Part shown: positions 7,655-16,856 of the stretch, one piece after another
How the letters are laid out: each line of letters opens with the position of its first letter
Position numbering within the stretch: the stretch's first letter is position 1
NCBI GenBank assembly: GCA_964525185.1
Contig: CAZGFQ010000004.1
Span: forward strand, 1-64,000
DNA: 64,000 nt
Origin: JABHGY01 sp964525185
GTDB taxonomy: Bacteria > Fidelibacterota > Marinisomatia > Marinisomatales > UBA1611
Direction of reading: 5' to 3'
Translations under genes and position numbers: made by a program
The notes under the pieces: model-generated
Told to the model about the DNA's origin: nothing
Database searches by the model: none
What the model saw: only the letters and a program-made list of their open reading frames with translations

Positions 7655-9289
7655 TTACATACGGTCTGGAGCTGATAAACCTAAAATGCGTAATCCATTT
7701 CCAAGCGTTATTTTTGCACATGTAATCAAAGCAAGACGAGCTTGTGTCAAGGCAGAATCATCTGTAATCACTTTACATTTTCCGTAAAATTTATGAAAAT
7801 GAGCTGCCAACTCTTGAAGATACGTGGCAAGCATCTGGGGCTCTAATGATTCATATAAGTGTTCACTCAATTCCGGGAAACGCATTAAATGTTTAATAAG
7901 AGTGAATTCTTCCTTTTCAGAAATAAGTGTTGGATCAAACTCTTGAGAAAATGAATGGCCAAGAGATTCACCATGTTTTATAATATTGGCAATTCGTGCA
8001 TGGGCATATTGTAAATAAAAAACAGGATTTTTATCGGATTGATCAGCAGCCAAATCTAGATCAAAATCCAAATGACTTGTCATACTTCGCATAATAAAGA
8101 AATACCGAACCACATCTTTGCCTACTTCATTCACTAAATCTTCTAATGTAACAAAATTAGCTTTTCGAGTGGACATTTTTACTTTTTCACCCTCACGTAA
8201 TAAAGTCACAAATTGATGAATTAAAACGCGAATATGATCCACCGGAACATCCAAAGCATCTAAGGCGGCTAATACATCCGGATAAGTGTCCGCATGATCT
8301 GCGCCAAAAATATCAATTATTTCATCAAAATTACGCTCAACTTTATTTCGGTGATACGCTGTATCAGGAAGGCGATAAGTAGGCTCTCCTGAACTTTTGA
8401 TATAAACACGATCTTGATCTTTTCCTAAAGCAGACGTTTTTAACCAAGTAGCTCCTTCTGATTCATAAATCAATTCTTTCGCTTTTAGGTCCGATAATAA
8501 TTGGTCAATAGCCCCATTATCATAAAAGGATTTTTCATTTGAAAAATGATTATGAATAATGCCTAATTCGGACAAAGTATTTTTGATATCAGAAAAAATG
8601 GTATTCTCGGCTGTTTTCCGAAATTGGTCATGTCCTTTTTCTAAGTCAGAACCATGTTGTTGAATGATAGATTTCGCTATATCAATAATATAATTCCCCT
8701 GATATCCATCTTCCGGAAATTCAAATGGTTTTCCTAAAGCCTCAAAATAGCGTGCTTCAACCGATTGCCCAAGAATACGCATTTGACGGCCTGCATCGTT
8801 ATAATAATATTCCCGAGTTACATCAAACCCATTCCATTCTAATAAATTGGCCACCGTATCACCCAATACAGCTTGTCTTCCATGTCCGACCGTTAATGGT
8901 CCAGTAGGATTTGCACTTACAAATTCAACATTTGCTTTTTTCCCTTTCCCAATGGATGAACGACCAAACGTATCACCTGCGTCTAAAATGAGTTTTAGAT
9001 TTGATTGATAAAAAGAAGCGGAAAGAGTGAAATTGATAAATCCAGGCGGTGTCACAGAAATAGAATCAATATGGTTTAATTGGATTGTATCTAATTGCCC
9101 TTTAATATTTTCCGCAATTTGAATAGGAGATTTTTTTAAATCTTTTGTGAGTAATAAAGCCACATTAGTGGATAAATCACCAAAGTCAGGATTTTTAGAA
9201 GGACTTATAGTAAATGGTTTATCCGGGAAAGCGAGTGTTTTTAATGCTTCCCGAATACCATCATTCAGGTGTTGCTTCAGGTGCTTCAT
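7655..9289 (-). CDS. argS: Arginyl-tRNA synthetase
   Basis: This class I synthetase charges tRNA-Arg. The HIGH-type motif is at ANPTGPLTVGHGRQAVLGD and a KMSTRKANFVTL motif occupies the KMSKS position. The C-terminal anticodon-binding region ends LRILGLSAPDRM. The N-terminal additional domain is present (FGDLSTNVALLL). I start it at MKHLKQHL (9289; 544 residues). An in-frame ATG at 9313 would add eight residues, and neither has a good ribosome site. Both overlap the 3' end of rsfS. The length is normal for the family. Confidence 0.95.
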   Translation of the reverse strand: MKHLKQHLNDGIREALKTLAFPDKPFTISPSKNPDFGDLSTNVALLLTKDLKKSPIQIAENIKGQLDTIQLNHIDSISVTPPGFINFTLSASFYQSNLKLILDAGDTFGRSSIGKGKKANVEFVSANPTGPLTVGHGRQAVLGDTVANLLEWNGFDVTREYYYNDAGRQMRILGQSVEARYFEALGKPFEFPEDGYQGNYIIDIAKSIIQQHGSDLEKGHDQFRKTAENTIFSDIKNTLSELGIIHNHFSNEKSFYDNGAIDQLLSDLKAKELIYESEGATWLKTSALGKDQDRVYIKSSGEPTYRLPDTAYHRNKVERNFDEIIDIFGADHADTYPDVLAALDALDVPVDHIRVLIHQFVTLLREGEKVKMSTRKANFVTLEDLVNEVGKDVVRYFFIMRSMTSHLDFDLDLAADQSDKNPVFYLQYAHARIANIIKHGESLGHSFSQEFDPTLISEKEEFTLIKHLMRFPELSEHLYESLEPQMLATYLQELAAHFHKFYGKCKVITDDSALTQARLALITCAKITLGNGLRILGLSAPDRM

Positions 9290-9644
9290 CTTCAAAGGGG
9301 ATTGTGGGGGCATCTGCCCAAAGTTTTTCTAATCCGTAATAGTCTCGTTCTTCTGTTTTAAAAACATGTACCACCACATCAATATAATCTAAAAGGACCC
9401 AAGAAGAATTTTCATATCCTTCCAAATGCCAGGGTTTATGAGGTGTACCACGACGGATATTATCTACAATTGCTTTTATTTGTGGTTCAGTGTCTGCAGA
9501 ACAAATTAAAAAATAATCTGCAACGGATGTTAATCCACGAACATCGATTCCTACGACAGTGTCTGCCTTTTTGGAAAGAGCTAATTCGGCTATTTGTCCC
9601 AGTGATTCTGGGTAAGCTTCAGGTGATTCTATAGTGTGAGACAA
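9261..9644 (-). CDS. rsfS: Ribosomal silencing factor RsfS
   Basis: The 127-residue protein matches the RsfS/Iojap family, which binds uL14 on the 50S subunit and blocks subunit joining. The core motif is VGIDVRGLTSVADYFLICSA, followed by HLEGYENSSWVLLDYIDVVVHVF. The start is a TTG at 9644, four bases after the upstream stop. No in-frame ATG exists before the conserved domain. The acidic tail (EDEAPEATPE) overlaps the argS start. Confidence 0.92.
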   Translation of the reverse strand: MSHTIESPEAYPESLGQIAELALSKKADTVVGIDVRGLTSVADYFLICSADTEPQIKAIVDNIRRGTPHKPWHLEGYENSSWVLLDYIDVVVHVFKTEERDYYGLEKLWADAPTIPFEDEAPEATPE

Positions 9645-9648
9645 CGGA

Positions 9649-10212
9649 TTAATTTGAATTAAGAAAATCGGATATTGATAAAAATGATTTAATATCTTTT
9701 CCTAGAATAATGGTTACATCGACACCTGTTGATTCATTTGGTTCAACATGAATTCTACCTGAATCTTTATAATTAATCCCAAATGCGTCTGCAACTTTTT
9801 TCAAACTCTTCAGATTTTCATTTCGTTGAATAATAATTGTATTAGGGTAATTGTGGTGATCTGCATTATCTGCTTTTAATACATCTACATTATTTCTTCT
9901 TAGATAAATAGCTAATTTATTTGCAATTCCCTTTTCACCCATTCCATTGAGTATTTCAACTTTAATATCTTCAATAGGATTTTGTTCATACACATCAACT
10001 GCAAGTATAGGTTGTTTGGGCATATCTGGGAATTCTACTTCAATGGGAATTCCTTTTTGTGACACATTTTGTGTAAAGGAAAAAATGAAAGCGACGAGTA
10101 ATAGTCCTACAACTCCAATAGCAGAGTTAAGGATCGCCCCTTGTGGATTTGATCGTTTATTAGACTTTTTTCCGCTACTGAAAAAAGGTCTCTTTTTCTT
10201 TCGTTTGGCCAC
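9649..10212 (-). CDS. Membrane-anchored LytR C-terminal domain protein
   Basis: The 187-residue protein starts at a GTG. It has a very basic cytoplasmic N-terminus (MAKRKKKRPFF), one membrane helix (~30-47, IGVVGLLLVAFIFSF) and an exported LytR_C domain (VEILNGMGEKGIANKLAIYL, then GVDVTIILGKD). This domain occurs in envelope-associated proteins and its function is uncertain. It sits just before rsfS, an arrangement often seen around LytR_C proteins. The start is four bases after the preceding stop, so it is co-transcribed. Confidence 0.8.
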   Translation of the reverse strand: MAKRKKKRPFFSSGKKSNKRSNPQGAILNSAIGVVGLLLVAFIFSFTQNVSQKGIPIEVEFPDMPKQPILAVDVYEQNPIEDIKVEILNGMGEKGIANKLAIYLRRNNVDVLKADNADHHNYPNTIIIQRNENLKSLKKVADAFGINYKDSGRIHVEPNESTGVDVTIILGKDIKSFLSISDFLNSN

Positions 10213-10216
10213 GTCT

Positions 10217-10687
10217 TTAACGAAGCCCTGGGGTGAAGAGTGATTGATTCATAGGCCTTTGGTATGTTGGATAGTTCTGAAAATTAAGTGAAAAATGTGA
10301 ATTGTCAGAAAGTGTGTAATCCAAGCTTGCTCCAAACCCGATTTGGGCATTTTGTAAACTTGAATTCATTTGGTTTAATTGTGGAAGGGTAGATTGCATC
10401 AATGAAATATTGGCTGTCAATTTTAAATTATCTTTAGCCCAATAAGAAATCTGATTTGTATATGCAGCCATACTCATATTTTGTCCGCCGACATTAAGCA
10501 TTGAAACTGAAAAACCATGATTCATATCAAAACGATTAGAATTTAAAAACCCAATAGATGGTTGGTCCAACTCGCCGTTCAAATTTGTAGGTAACGTTTG
10601 AGCCGGAAGATGAGAAATAAATTGGCCAAAAGCAAGCGAACCCAAAAGGGTTGAAAGTCCAATAATATGTTTTATGCGCTGCTTCAT
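10217..10687 (-). CDS. Exported protein of unknown function, possibly outer-membrane associated
   Basis: The 156-residue protein begins with a signal peptide (MKQRIKHIIGLSTLLGSLAFGQ). The rest alternates polar and hydrophobic residues (KLTANISLMQSTLPQL, GFGASLDYTLSDNSHFSLNF), suggesting beta strands. It overlaps the GlmU-like gene by ATGA and has a GGAAAA ribosome site. I recognise no named family. The location inside a housekeeping operon suggests a conserved lineage-specific envelope protein. Confidence 0.7.
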   Translation of the reverse strand: MKQRIKHIIGLSTLLGSLAFGQFISHLPAQTLPTNLNGELDQPSIGFLNSNRFDMNHGFSVSMLNVGGQNMSMAAYTNQISYWAKDNLKLTANISLMQSTLPQLNQMNSSLQNAQIGFGASLDYTLSDNSHFSLNFQNYPTYQRPMNQSLFTPGLR

Positions 10688-11439
10688 TTTTTCCGCTGTA
10701 TGTAAATCCTATTTATTTCTTCTAATTGTTCAACAGTGTTGACACCCATAATTTCGGTTGAATCTGCCATCAATTGCAATGCAACAATTTCACCAAATGT
10801 AATAAAGTGTGGTAACACATCTGGTAAATAATATTCATTTTGACTATTGTCATTTTTAATCATTCGTAATGTTTTAAATAACATTTGAACATCAAACAAA
10901 TAAATGCCTGCATTAATTTCATTTACGTGTAATTCTTTATTCGCACAATCTTTATGTTCCACAATTTTTTCAAAATGATTAGAGTCATTTCTCATAATAC
11001 GACCATAACCGGTTGGGTCATCCATAGCCGCTGTTAATAGAGCTGCACCTGCATTTTCTTTTTCATACATGTTCAACAATGATTGAATAGATGATTCTCT
11101 AAGTAAAGGGACATCTCCGGATAAGACTAAAATGGACCCTTCCGATGAACCTAAAATGGGTTCAGATTGCATAACGGCATGCCCGGTTCCTAATTGATCT
11201 TCTTGAACAACACATTCTAGGTTGAATTTTTGGATAGATTCTTCCACGCGTTCTTTTTGATACCCAATAATAGGTACAATTTTTTCGGATCCTATTGATT
11301 CAGCTAATTGTATCACATGATGTAACATGGGTTTCCCATCTACGGGATGTAATACTTTTGGTAAATCGGACTCCATTCGTGTCCCTTTTCCTGCAGCGAG
11401 AATGAGTGTATATAATGGTTTTGACATGCGTTTAGTCAT
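10684..11439 (-). CDS. GlmU-like N-acetylglucosamine-1-phosphate uridylyltransferase domain protein
   Basis: The 251-residue protein is a nucleotidyltransferase with the signature LILAAGKGTRMESDLPKVLHP and the substrate motifs QLGTGHAVMQSEPIL and LVLSGDVPLL. It corresponds to the N-terminal pyrophosphorylase domain of GlmU, which makes UDP-GlcNAc. The C-terminal left-handed beta-helix acetyltransferase domain (about 200 residues in GlmU) is missing, so this enzyme would need a separate acetyltransferase or have another substrate. The ATG at 11439 has AAGGAG just upstream. It overlaps mnmA by 8 bp. Confidence 0.82.
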   Translation of the reverse strand: MTKRMSKPLYTLILAAGKGTRMESDLPKVLHPVDGKPMLHHVIQLAESIGSEKIVPIIGYQKERVEESIQKFNLECVVQEDQLGTGHAVMQSEPILGSSEGSILVLSGDVPLLRESSIQSLLNMYEKENAGAALLTAAMDDPTGYGRIMRNDSNHFEKIVEHKDCANKELHVNEINAGIYLFDVQMLFKTLRMIKNDNSQNEYYLPDVLPHFITFGEIVALQLMADSTEIMGVNTVEQLEEINRIYIQRKK

Positions 11440-12508
11440 GGCTCCTTGTATCAATTATGCCACCGCCTAAACAGAGTGTCCCATCGTAAAATACAACGGA
11501 TTGTCCTGGTGCAATCGCAAACTGGGGTTGATTAAATGTTACTTTTACTTCCGTTTTGGATACATGTTCCAAAACGCATTTAGCATCGGAAGATCGATAC
11601 CGAATTTTTGCACCAATGGCAGTTTCGTTCTCCGGCGGGTTCCCGGAAATCCAATGGATGTGTGATGCTGTTAAAGATGAATGATATAAGTCAGGATGAT
11701 TATTCCCCTGTACTGCAATGAGTTCATTCCTTCCCATAGCCTTATCTGACACGTACCAAGGTTCATCCAAATCTCCGTAACCTCCTCCGATTCCCAACCC
11801 TTGTCTTTGCCCTAGTGTATAATACATTAATCCATCATGTTTCCCAATAATCGTTCCATCCGGTTTAACAATAGATCCTGGGTTAGCTGGAAGATATGTT
11901 TTTAGAAATGTTTTAAAATCACGCTCCCCAATAAAGCAAATCCCGGTACTATCTTTTTTATTATACACAGGAAGTTTTTGTTCTTTTGCGATGGCACGGA
12001 TTTCAGATTTCTCAAGCGATGCTAATGGAAATATACTTTTAGAAAGAGCATTTTGGTTTAATGTATATAAAAAGTAACTCTGATCTTTGTTTCCATCATC
12101 ACCTTTATGCAATTCGAATCCATGAGATGATTGTGCAATTTTCGCATAGTGCCCAGTGGCAATTTGATCAGCGCCCAAGTCTAAACAATAATCAAGAAAT
12201 GCTTTGAATTTGATTTCTTTATTACACAAAATATCAGGATTGGGTGTTCGTCCTATTTTATATTCATCCAAAAAAGTTTTAAATACCTTATCCCAATATT
12301 CCTTGGAAAAATTTACTGAATGAAGGGGAATACCAATTGTTTCAGCCACCATTAATGCATCTTTATAATCTTCTTCTGCAGGACAATCATCATCTTCATT
12401 CCAATTTTTCATAAAAATAGCTTCAACATGATACCCCGCATCTTTCAATAAAAAGGCAGCCACTGCACTATCTACGCCACCACTTAAACCAACAATTATT
12501 TTTTTCAT
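11432..12508 (-). CDS. mnmA: tRNA-specific 2-thiouridylase MnmA
   Basis: The 358-residue enzyme makes the 2-thio group of s2U34 in tRNA-Lys, -Glu and -Gln. The PP-loop ATP motif is VGLSGGVDSAVAAFLL. Catalytic cysteines are visible in GRTPNPDILCNKEIKF and DSTGICFIGERDF. The C-terminal barrel includes YYTLGQRQGLGIGG. It overlaps the cysteine desulfurase gene by ATGA, matching the need for a persulfide donor. Confidence 0.95.
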   Translation of the reverse strand: MKKIIVGLSGGVDSAVAAFLLKDAGYHVEAIFMKNWNEDDDCPAEEDYKDALMVAETIGIPLHSVNFSKEYWDKVFKTFLDEYKIGRTPNPDILCNKEIKFKAFLDYCLDLGADQIATGHYAKIAQSSHGFELHKGDDGNKDQSYFLYTLNQNALSKSIFPLASLEKSEIRAIAKEQKLPVYNKKDSTGICFIGERDFKTFLKTYLPANPGSIVKPDGTIIGKHDGLMYYTLGQRQGLGIGGGYGDLDEPWYVSDKAMGRNELIAVQGNNHPDLYHSSLTASHIHWISGNPPENETAIGAKIRYRSSDAKCVLEHVSKTEVKVTFNQPQFAIAPGQSVVFYDGTLCLGGGIIDTRSHD

Positions 12509-13623
12509 ATTTGAAGAATCGTTTTCAGTGTATCAAGAAAATAGTGTACTTGGTCGAAAGTATTGTCTTTTCCAAAACTTATTCTAATGGTGGATAAATT
12601 AGTTGATTCATCAATGCCCAGAGCTATTAAAACATCTGAAGGTGTTGATATCCCGGAGTGACACGCAGAACCAGAAGATGCATAAATATTGGCTTGATCT
12701 AATTGGGTTAATAGTTTTTGATTGTCAATATTGGGAATAGCAAAACTGATTAACCCGGGAATATGCGCATCCATATTTCCATGAATTACGACATCAGGAA
12801 TAATTTTTCTTAAACCGCGAATACATAATAATTCTAAATCTTTTAAAAGATTAAATGTTTTATCGAATGAATGAATCGCTTTTTCTGCAGCTAATGCCAT
12901 AGCACCAATACCAATAATATTTTCAGTTCCACCCCTTAAATTGGATTCTTGGCCACCACCTACAATGAATGGATTTAATTTTACTGGCTCTTTTTTTACT
13001 AAAAAGCCAACGCCCTTAGGTCCATAAAATTTGTGGGAAGAAAAACTCATTAAATCGCAATGCGTCACAAGAGCTTGAATTGGAATTTTTCCTAAAGCTT
13101 GGACCCCATCGGAATGAAATAGAATTTGATTATTTTTAGCAATGGAGCTGATGGCTTCAATAGGTTGAACTGTTCCTATTTCATTATTAGCTGTCATAAT
13201 ACTAATGAGACTTGTATTAGGCTGAATCGCTTTTTCAATATCTAGAGGATTAACAGACCCATATTTATTTACAGGAATGACTGTACATGTGATACCAAAT
13301 GGCTTAAGGTGGGTCAGTGTTTTTAATATAGCTGGATGTTCTATAGATGAAGTAATAATATGCTTTTTTTCTTGAGAAATAACATGGTTTAAAACAAGAT
13401 TATTTGCTTCTGTACCGCTTCCAGTAAAGATGATTTCTTTTGTAGAACACCCCAGTGATCCTGCCAATTGAAACCGGGCTGTTTCAAGAATGTGTTTCCC
13501 TTTTCTTCCTATGGCATGAGAACTTGAAGGATTCCCATAAACAGTAGGCTGAGATTGGTTTATCCATTCAATAACGGCTGCATCAACAGGTGTTGTGGCG
13601 CTATGGTCAAAATAACAATTCAT
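12505..13623 (-). CDS. Cysteine desulfurase (NifS/IscS family)
   Basis: This PLP enzyme releases sulfur from cysteine as a protein persulfide. Motifs seen are YFDHSATTPVD at the N-terminus, the PLP lysine in SFSSHKFYGPKGVGFL, RGGTENIIG, and the catalytic Cys in ASSGSACHSGI. I start at MNCYFDHSATTP (13623; 372 residues), which has GGAAAAA upstream. An ATG four codons earlier (13635) is also possible. Overlap with mnmA suggests that it feeds tRNA thiolation, and possibly Fe-S cluster assembly too. No iscU is nearby. Confidence 0.92.
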   Translation of the reverse strand: MNCYFDHSATTPVDAAVIEWINQSQPTVYGNPSSSHAIGRKGKHILETARFQLAGSLGCSTKEIIFTGSGTEANNLVLNHVISQEKKHIITSSIEHPAILKTLTHLKPFGITCTVIPVNKYGSVNPLDIEKAIQPNTSLISIMTANNEIGTVQPIEAISSIAKNNQILFHSDGVQALGKIPIQALVTHCDLMSFSSHKFYGPKGVGFLVKKEPVKLNPFIVGGGQESNLRGGTENIIGIGAMALAAEKAIHSFDKTFNLLKDLELLCIRGLRKIIPDVVIHGNMDAHIPGLISFAIPNIDNQKLLTQLDQANIYASSGSACHSGISTPSDVLIALGIDESTNLSTIRISFGKDNTFDQVHYFLDTLKTILQI

Positions 13624-13672
13624 TGATTTTTCCATAAGGGAAAATTACGCAGATTGATATGAGATTATAAAA

Positions 13673-14446
13673 TTAGTTGTTGTTGCGAATTTCTGCGAAT
13701 TTAACCGTATTGATTAAATTTTGATGGAAGGGGGGTTTTAATTCTTTCAACTTTTCAATGGTGCGATTCATATCGTATTCATAACGGACCACATCCCAAT
13801 GAATAGACTCATTGATTGTTAAAAAAGCGACTGATCCGCGTGTATCTTTATCGAATGACAAACCTGTAGCGCCTTGACATAAAATGGATAAATTTTCATT
13901 TCTTTCATCCCGCGGTGAATGAATATGACCGTGGACAAATACAAGTCGTTCAATTTCAGGATGGCTATCAACTACATGGTTTCTCCAATTAATCGCTTCA
14001 GCCATTGATGGTGGTTTATCATCTCTTTGGTACCAAGCATGGGTGAATTCAACTAAAGTAGTTCCCACAATATCTCTGCAAGCAATTTTCATTTTACGAG
14101 CAAAATCCACACCTGCGTCACCAAGTTGTTCAGCAGTCCATTTTTCATTCTGAACAATTGCTTGGCACACAGGATCATAGGGATCCATTCCTTCCAGAGA
14201 TGGCTGTTCTTCTTCCCAAAGACGTTCTAATAAATACCGATCATGATTTCCGCGAATAAAAATACCGCCTTCAATCGATTTTAAAAGGGAAAGGGTTTCT
14301 TCAGGTTCAGGGCCTAATGCAAAACAGTCGCCAAGGCAGACAATTTGGTCAACATTATCCCGGTCATTAATAATGGATAATGCCTTTTCCAATGATGCTG
14401 CATTGGAATGAATATCTGTAATGATAGCAAAAGTTTTTTGAGTCAT
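13673..14446 (-). CDS. Metallophosphoesterase (YfcE/ApaH-like calcineurin superfamily)
   Basis: The 257-residue protein has the superfamily metal-binding motifs in order: AIITDIHSNAASLEKAL (DxH), CLGDCFALGPEP (GD), FIRGNHDRYL (GNHD) and FVHGHIHSPRDE (GHxH). Substrates could be nucleotides or other phosphodiesters, and sequence alone does not decide. I use the ATG at 14446. An in-frame TTG at 14482 would give 12 more residues. It is transcribed divergently from the PfkB kinase, and the ~170-bp gap between them presumably holds both promoters. Confidence 0.85.
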   Translation of the reverse strand: MTQKTFAIITDIHSNAASLEKALSIINDRDNVDQIVCLGDCFALGPEPEETLSLLKSIEGGIFIRGNHDRYLLERLWEEEQPSLEGMDPYDPVCQAIVQNEKWTAEQLGDAGVDFARKMKIACRDIVGTTLVEFTHAWYQRDDKPPSMAEAINWRNHVVDSHPEIERLVFVHGHIHSPRDERNENLSILCQGATGLSFDKDTRGSVAFLTINESIHWDVVRYEYDMNRTIEKLKELKPPFHQNLINTVKFAEIRNNN

Positions 14447-14619
14447 TAGTAGAAAGTTACCGTGCACATTTAAAGTTGGCAAGAAATTACATTAGTTTAA
14501 TCTTGCGAAAAAAAGATAAGTCATCTTGTCCGCAAAGTGAGAAAACATGTAAAATCAGTCTCAGTTAAAATTAATTATTTTTTGAATACTATAACTTTAT
14601 TTAAATAGAAAAGGTTCGA

Positions 14620-15618
14620 ATGTCACAAGCCCCTAAAATATATGGAATTGGAAATCCTTTGATCGATATTGTCATTTCTGTGGATGATGATGATTTAATC
14701 CAGCTCGGGATTGATAAAGGAATCATGCATCTTGTAGATGAAAATCGCCAAGATGAAATTTTATCATATTTTAAAAATTCAAAACCTATTTATCACCCGG
14801 GAGGCTCTGCTCCAAATACCATGTTAGCTTGTGCCGGGTTAGGTATTCCATCATTAATCGCAGGAAAAATTGGCCAAGATAATTTTGGTGATATTTATAT
14901 GAATCAAGCAGATGAATATGGGGTGATTTCTGGATTAGTACGTGGAGATGGACCTACGGGGTCAAGCATCATTTTAGTAACCCCAGACGGGGAAAGAACA
15001 ATGAATACTCATCTTGGAATGTGTAGAGAATATTCAGCTACAGATATAGATCAGGATCTATTATCCAAATCTAAATATTTATATTTCACTGGATATATGT
15101 GGGATACAGATGCACAAAAAGGAGCTGTAACTTTGGCCATGGATATCGCCAAAGAAAATGGCATTACCATCGTGTTTGATGTGGCCGACCCATTTGCAGC
15201 AGATAGGAATAAAGATGAATTTTTAACCATGATTGACAATGATGTGAATGTGGTTTTTGCCAATCAATCAGAATGTGCCATTTTATTTGGGACAGATGAT
15301 TATAATGAATCAACAGATCTATTAATGAGTATGATTCATCAAGCAGGAATTAAATTAGGAAAGAAAGGATCCATTGCAATAGAAAATGGGAAAAAATCAA
15401 TGATTGATTCAAGCCGCCTAATAGCTACAGATTCAACAGGAGCAGGGGATATGTATGCTGCAGGATTTTTAACAGGAATTTCAAAAGGATTTTCCGTAGA
15501 ACGAGCTGGTGAAATAGCAGGGTTTTTAGCCGAAGAAATTATACAAATTCCAGGTGCTCAATTTGATGTAAAAACCATTCAATCGTTTAAAACTAAATTT
15601 TTCCCTAATTTAGTATAG
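14620..15618 (+). CDS. PfkB-family carbohydrate/nucleoside kinase (adenosine kinase-like)
   Basis: The 332-residue ribokinase-fold enzyme shows YGIGNPLIDIVISV at the start, the substrate-binding GGSAPNTMLACAGLG, and the C-terminal ATP/catalytic motif DSTGAGDMYAAGFL with the base Asp. The N-terminal layout resembles bacterial adenosine kinase-like PfkB proteins. Adenosine, inosine or a sugar are all possible. The ATG follows AAAAGGTTCGA. A purine nucleoside phosphorylase gene lies 4 kb downstream, but no direct link is shown. Confidence 0.88.
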   Translation: MSQAPKIYGIGNPLIDIVISVDDDDLIQLGIDKGIMHLVDENRQDEILSYFKNSKPIYHPGGSAPNTMLACAGLGIPSLIAGKIGQDNFGDIYMNQADEYGVISGLVRGDGPTGSSIILVTPDGERTMNTHLGMCREYSATDIDQDLLSKSKYLYFTGYMWDTDAQKGAVTLAMDIAKENGITIVFDVADPFAADRNKDEFLTMIDNDVNVVFANQSECAILFGTDDYNESTDLLMSMIHQAGIKLGKKGSIAIENGKKSMIDSSRLIATDSTGAGDMYAAGFLTGISKGFSVERAGEIAGFLAEEIIQIPGAQFDVKTIQSFKTKFFPNLV

Positions 15619-15694
15619 GTGGAACATCGCTTGAAAAATCAACCTTCGTCCATTTAACTTCCCGGGCTAATTATTTAAAGAATCTGAGGAAAAC

Positions 15695-16810
15695 ATGTTA
15701 AATCCAAAAAGAATATTCCCCTTAATATTACTTGCACTTGCATTAGGCGTCATTGGATGCTCAAGTCAAGAATATACAACAGCAAAGCTGGCTATTCAGC
15801 AATCTGACTGGGTCAAAGCAGCAGAATGGTTACCAAAGGCAATGGCTGTAGAACCCGATAACCCGGAAATACCTATTATTCTAGGAATTGAAATTTATGC
15901 CCAAAATAAAGAATGGGATAAAATGAATGAAATGTTTGATAATGCAATGAGCATTAATCCGGATAAAACAGTAGAAGTTCGAAATGCATTCTTGCCTGTT
16001 AAAGAAGTAGTAAGAAATTATAGAGAACATTTTTGGGCAGAATCATTTAATGCAGGTGTTGAACATTATAGAAAAATTCAAGATGATCCAGACAATAGAG
16101 GTACACATCTTGAAAGAGCAATTGGTGAATTTAAAAATGCTGTTTTAATTAATCCGAAAGATGTACAATCACATGTAACACTTGCAAAAAGTTATTTTGA
16201 AGCAGGCGATAAAGAAACAGCGATTGTATCCGTGAAAGAAGCGGTTAACATGAATCCAGAAAGCTATGAAGCCAATATAGCCGCGGGGCAAATAATTGCA
16301 AGAACAGGTGGATCTAATTTTGAAGTACTTCCATTTATTGAAAAAGCAGTTGAAATAAATCCTTCTTCTAGTGATGCATTGAGAGAATTGGCTGGGCTAT
16401 ACTACGATTTAGAAAGAAAAGATGAATCAGTCAGCGTATTTGAAAATGCAATTGCAAATGAAGCAGATGATAAAGTAAAAGCTGATTTATACTTTAATTT
16501 AGGTGTCATCCATAATCAAATGGCGAATTATGAAGAAGCTGAAAAATCTTTTGATGAAGCTTTTTATTTGAATGATCAAGATCATGAAGCGGCACTTGGA
16601 ATGGCGAGTTCATACGAAGGACTAGGAGATAAATATTTAAATGGATCTGATGGTTTTGAAAAAGATCCTGATAAAGCCTCTCGTTGGTATCGTAAAGCTG
16701 AATCTAAATTAAAAGATGTTATTGAAATTGATTATGATAATAAGAATCAATATGAACGTCAGTTAGAACTCATTCGTTACAAAAGAGACGTAGCAGAAGG
16801 AAATAACTAA
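15695..16810 (+). CDS. TPR-repeat lipoprotein
   Basis: The 371-residue protein has a lipoprotein signal (MLNPKRIFPLILLALALGVI, then GC; lipidated Cys22) and a GAGGAAAAC ribosome site. Most of the mature chain is TPR repeats (for example LERAIGEFKNAVLINPKD, VTLAKSYFEAGDKETAIVSV, YFNLGVIHNQMANYEEAEKS). It is probably a periplasmic or outer-membrane scaffold for protein-protein contacts. It is the last gene before the palindrome terminator. Confidence 0.87.
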   Translation: MLNPKRIFPLILLALALGVIGCSSQEYTTAKLAIQQSDWVKAAEWLPKAMAVEPDNPEIPIILGIEIYAQNKEWDKMNEMFDNAMSINPDKTVEVRNAFLPVKEVVRNYREHFWAESFNAGVEHYRKIQDDPDNRGTHLERAIGEFKNAVLINPKDVQSHVTLAKSYFEAGDKETAIVSVKEAVNMNPESYEANIAAGQIIARTGGSNFEVLPFIEKAVEINPSSSDALRELAGLYYDLERKDESVSVFENAIANEADDKVKADLYFNLGVIHNQMANYEEAEKSFDEAFYLNDQDHEAALGMASSYEGLGDKYLNGSDGFEKDPDKASRWYRKAESKLKDVIEIDYDNKNQYERQLELIRYKRDVAEGNN

Positions 16811-16817
16811 ATTTTAT

Positions 16818-16853
16818 AATATATGCTGAAGGCAATTGCCTTCAGCATATATT
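16818..16853. terminator. Perfect 36-bp palindrome, probable bidirectional terminator
   Basis: Two 18-base arms are perfectly self-complementary around the centre of GGCAATTGCC (between 16835 and 16836), with arms ending in ATATATGCTGAA. It lies between the convergent TPR lipoprotein and DUF58 genes, 7 and 3 bases from their stop codons. The arms are flanked by A/T on both sides, so it can act in both directions. Confidence 0.75.
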
Positions 16854-16856
16854 CAA

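Noticed and set aside
7655..9313. Large antisense frames over argS, topA, ilvD and other genes
   Set aside because: They follow codon patterns of the real genes and show no ribosome sites or motifs.
14608..14624. A tRNA T-loop-like GGTTCGAAT sequence
   Set aside because: It is the ribosome-binding region and ATG of the PfkB kinase gene, and no acceptor, D or anticodon arms surround it.
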